A DNA stretch of 64,000 nucleotides from Cristatella mucedo (lineage: Eukaryota; Bryozoa; Phylactolaemata; Cristatellidae): contig WPIO01000003.1 in assembly GCA_009760855.2 (NCBI GenBank), positions 11,336,001-11,400,000 on the forward strand. Reading direction: 5' to 3'. The translations under genes were made by a program, and so were the position numbers. How positions within the stretch are numbered: position 1 is the stretch's first letter; each line of letters starts with the position of its first letter. The notes beneath the pieces were generated by a model that was not told the DNA's origin, ran no database searches, and worked only from the letters and a program-made list of their open reading frames with translations. Positions 1 through 64,000 of this stretch are shown here, in pieces.

Positions 1-543
1 GCAGGTTCCCTTGCACTCAGTATGCTGTTATCGCTAAAGTTAAACCCTTACACAGCTAGCCGGCCTGCCGGCATCTGCTATCCCGGCCTTGACTGAGTAA
101 GCCTGCTCTTTGTTACCCTCTTGCATAACTTGAATAATTTCGTAGTATTCCCTTCGCTTTAATTATAGTGGCAGTTGAGCTGAGCTAAAGTAGGGCAAGT
201 CTACTAAACGAGCAACAGGGCAGGATTTATCCCAAGGTGACACACAGCAGAGTAGAGCGTCTGCAGCGCGTCCACCGAGTCAGGCACTCGCTTCCGGCTT
301 CGGCAACCAATTACTTTGCATCATTTAATTCTCAGCTAAAGACCTATCAGCGACTGCGCCCTAGGATCTATCCACCGTAAAAGGCTCTGCTCGCTTGAAA
401 AGTATCTTCTGAAAGGAAAGAAAACCTAATGCCTAAGAGAAAAACTTCCGCATTTGCACCTCTTCTATGGAATAGAAATCGTGCCCAAATCAACCAGGAA
501 CGGTTATAGACACAAGTTCACATCGCAATAAAAAGCCGTAAAC
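1..543. other. 3' flank of WDR83, no gene recognised
   Basis: No coding region is convincing here. On the minus strand, downstream of the WDR83 stop, an ATTAAA hexamer lies at 329-324, about 215 bp past the stop. It could be the polyadenylation signal, but this is weak evidence. No repeat family seen elsewhere in the window was recognised. Confidence 0.4.
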
Positions 544-1149
544 TTACGGTTCAGAGAGGGTTGTATCATTTGACCAAAGGTACACTGAAGTTTCGCAAGC
601 AGTTAGAAGAATCTCTTTTGAACCGTGGAAAGACAATGAATGTACGATAGGGCCGCTGTGCTCTAGTTTTGCACGAACTTTGCCTTCAATCAAATCCCAG
701 ACATATACACTTCCGTCTTCAGAGCCACAGAGGACGTGGGTGTCTGTGCTATTCATGCAACAGTCCAATTTGTAGTTACTAGTAACGTGGCCAGAAAACT
801 CGTTTAATTGCTCGCCGGTATCTTTGTCGATTAGCCGGAGTGGGCCGCCCATTAACCCACTCAGCGTACACTGTCCATCCTTAGTGAAGGCCAGGGATGA
901 TATCGGCAGGCCCAAAAAATCGCTGTACATGCGCCCAGCTCGGATATCGTAGCGACGAACGTGACAATCAGCAGAACCGGTGAGAATTTCGTAGTCTGAT
1001 AGCGCCAGGCACGTAACGTTATCCTTGGCTTCCGAAAGTGTCTGAATCGGATCGTAGCTCTTGCTGAGACAGTCCCACAGCTTCACGCTGCCGTCGACGG
1101 AGCAAGACATGATAATATTCGACTCCTTATTGAACTTGACACAGTTCAC
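544..1149 (-). CDS. WDR83: WDR83 exon 3 with stop
   Basis: The acceptor TTTTTTAG precedes 1149. Encodes VNCVKF through the last blades and ends with TAA at 546-544. Contains the diagnostic YKLDCC block. Confidence 0.94.
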   Translation of the reverse strand: MNCVKFNKESNIIMSCSVDGSVKLWDCLSKSYDPIQTLSEAKDNVTCLALSDYEILTGSADCHVRRYDIRAGRMYSDFLGLPISSLAFTKDGQCTLSGLMGGPLRLIDKDTGEQLNEFSGHVTSNYKLDCCMNSTDTHVLCGSEDGSVYVWDLIEGKVRAKLEHSGPIVHSLSFHGSKEILLTACETSVYLWSNDTTLSEP

Positions 1150-1681
1150 CTAAAAAATGTCCCGTGCGGTCACGCACGTTCAGCGGTTATTGCATGTCGC
1201 ATCGCTGCGACGAACGCAGTGACGAAGTCATTTACTCAGTGCAGCAGATTTCCTAAACGCCCTACCTTCATTTCGTGCGCTCTTATTTTGCGCAGGATTT
1301 GGCCTGTGGCAACGTCGACATAAAACACTTTGCGATCAAGGCCACCCGAGACGAGACGAGCGTTGTCGTGAGATGCATCCACGTCTAATATCTCAGCGCC
1401 ATGGATGCTATAACAAAAAACTGCGGGTGAACTCATCGCGCTACTCGTCTGGCAATGCTCATGAGCTCCAGCACTGGCGACTTGAAGCTAAGTACATCTT
1501 ACTTCTTATACTCTTTGATCATTAACTTTCTGTGCGGGTTCCAGAGCTTGATGGTTTTATTGCTGCCGCAAGTCAAGCAATAGTTACCATCCCGATTAAA
1601 CCTGACAGTTCTTATAGCGCCCTGGTTGCAATCGAGCGCGTGTTGCTTGGTCAGCGAAAACACCGTCTTAGCGTCGCTCAT
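544..1681 (-). CDS. WDR83: WDR83 / MORG1 WD40-repeat scaffold protein, complete, three exons
   Basis: Complete gene of 308 codons joined from 1681-1503, 1407-1266 and 1149-544. The joins keep frame: phase 2 after exon 1, phase 0 after exon 2. Signature stretches are almost identical to the animal WDR83 family: RFNRDGNYCLTCGSNKTIKLW near the N-terminus, then GAEILDV, SCSVDGSVKLWDC, YEILTGSADCHVRRYD, DGQCTLSG, LRLIDKDTGE and YKLDCCMN. The repeating GS/D...LW/VWD endings mark a seven-bladed WD40 propeller, and the length is close to the human 315 aa. Family knowledge: a cytosolic and nuclear scaffold of the ERK pathway, also found in the spliceosome. The start at 1681 is the first ATG; the N-terminus is slightly shorter than in mammals. 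It is divergent from PRKDC with 116 bp between start codons. No disruption was seen. Confidence 0.95.
1266..1407 (-). CDS. WDR83: WDR83 exon 2
   Basis: The acceptor TTTTTTGTTATAG precedes 1407 and the donor GTAGGG follows 1266 (minus strand). Encodes IHGAEILDVDAS to AHEMK, the second blade. Completes the split codon of exon 1 and ends in phase 0. Confidence 0.92.
1503..1681 (-). CDS. WDR83: WDR83 exon 1
   Basis: Starts with ATG at 1681-1679 and encodes the first WD40 blade, including the DGNYCLTCGS..T.KLWNP block. The donor GTAAGA follows 1503 on the minus strand. Ends in phase 2. Confidence 0.93.
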
Positions 1682-1797
1682 TTACGAAGCTGTACAGAAA
1701 AGAGTTTAATGGGCTCACTAGTATATTAAGGCGGGGCCACTGCCGAGGACGCCGGGACCCCGCGCTTCATGGTCCGCGCTTGCCGGTCCGGGCGCGA
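1682..1797. promoter_or_regulatory. Bidirectional WDR83/PRKDC promoter
   Basis: Only 116 bp separate the two divergent start codons, so both core promoters and both 5' UTRs must lie here or overlap the coding exons, unless untranslated first exons lie elsewhere. The right half is GC- and CpG-rich, with a GC-box-like GGCGGGGCC at 1730-1738. No clear TATA box was seen. The sharing of elements is inferred from the layout. Confidence 0.7.
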
Positions 1798-63416
<61,619 letters not shown>

Positions 63417-64000
63417 GTGTGGTAGTCTAAAAAGCTGTTTACGTTTTAATTCCCTGATTTGAAATCATCATTGTTTGGTGAGGCTGTGTTTGTTTGGCTT
63501 AAGCTAATCACCTCATGTAACCGTCAGCCATGTTCCTTTGCATGTTCATCCATGTGTGCATGTAGCTAATCATAAGTAGTTGGTGATATGGCTCAGTTAT
63601 TACTACTGTGCTTGACACCTGTTGAGGTGTAGCACGGGCTTGGTTGATTATTGATGCCGAGCTGATGCTTCTTTGTAATGTGCAATAGGCTTCGAGCTAT
63701 GCTGGGCTGAGTGAAGATGCTGTTTTGGTTGTATATCGTTGCCAGTGGTACTAATTAGCATGTCTGCTCTGGTAAACCAACCTAACATGGCGTTTGGTTA
63801 CAAGTAGGGGTATATTAGCTCATTGAAAAAACTCAGCTGTAGCTAGCCAACCATGATAGGAAGGAACTAGAGAACTGTATTGCCATCCCAAGGGCAGAGT
63901 AAATACTTTAAGATACAGCAAGACATTTTAGGAAGTGTACTATTAAGAGGCATTGCCAGAACAGGCTGCCTACAGTATTACCAGAGTCGGGCTTATGTGA
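63417..64000. other. Start of PRKDC intron 50
   Basis: At least 584 bp of intron up to the window edge. No further exon matching the next family block (FEKFSGKD region) was seen. Confidence 0.6.

Overview
The window is nuclear DNA from an animal with intron-rich genes. It holds two divergent genes and a dense load of non-LTR retrotransposons. Both genes are recognisable animal orthologues: WDR83/MORG1 on the minus strand (three exons, 1681 to 544, complete, 308 aa) and the catalytic subunit of DNA-dependent protein kinase, PRKDC, on the plus strand (from 1798, running off the right end). Flies and nematodes of the Drosophila and Caenorhabditis type lack DNA-PKcs. Together with the SINE/LINE content and the many short introns, this suggests an early-branching or otherwise slowly evolving invertebrate such as a sponge or cnidarian. 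The phylum cannot be fixed from this sequence.

Layout. 1-543 is the WDR83 3' flank. 544-1681 is WDR83. 1682-1797 is a 116-bp head-to-head promoter. From 1798 to 63416 I could assign 50 consecutive PRKDC coding exons. Splice phases match at every junction and there is no in-frame stop: 6851 coding bases, about 2283 codons. These cover the N-terminal HEAT arm and most of the M-HEAT circular cradle, ending near human residue ~2255. The rest of M-HEAT, the FAT domain, the kinase and FATC must lie to the right of the window. No other functional gene is convincing. A 155-codon antisense ORF in intron 6 is the only non-repeat candidate.

Introns. Most are 100-1500 bp. The long ones are swollen by repeats. 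Two L2/CR1-like LINE families are present, named here LINE-A (3' hairpin plus an ATT-repeat tail, at least 20 pieces) and LINE-B (a different tail, four pieces). All copies are 5'-truncated. Two tRNA-derived SINE families are present: SINE-A, whose 3' end resembles the LINE-A hairpin, and SINE-B, whose 3' end resembles the LINE-B tail. Intron 31 carries two LINE-A copies about 99% identical in opposite orientation, one of them nested in an older copy, which implies recent activity. Two decayed Tc1/mariner-like relics, a possible solo LTR and several microsatellites and short duplications complete the picture.

Function. DNA-PKcs is recruited by Ku to DNA double-strand breaks and drives non-homologous end joining. 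WDR83 is a WD40 scaffold linked to ERK signalling and the spliceosome. Their shared promoter suggests co-expression, but nothing here shows a functional link. Family assignments and human comparisons are from memory of the protein families; no database search was run.
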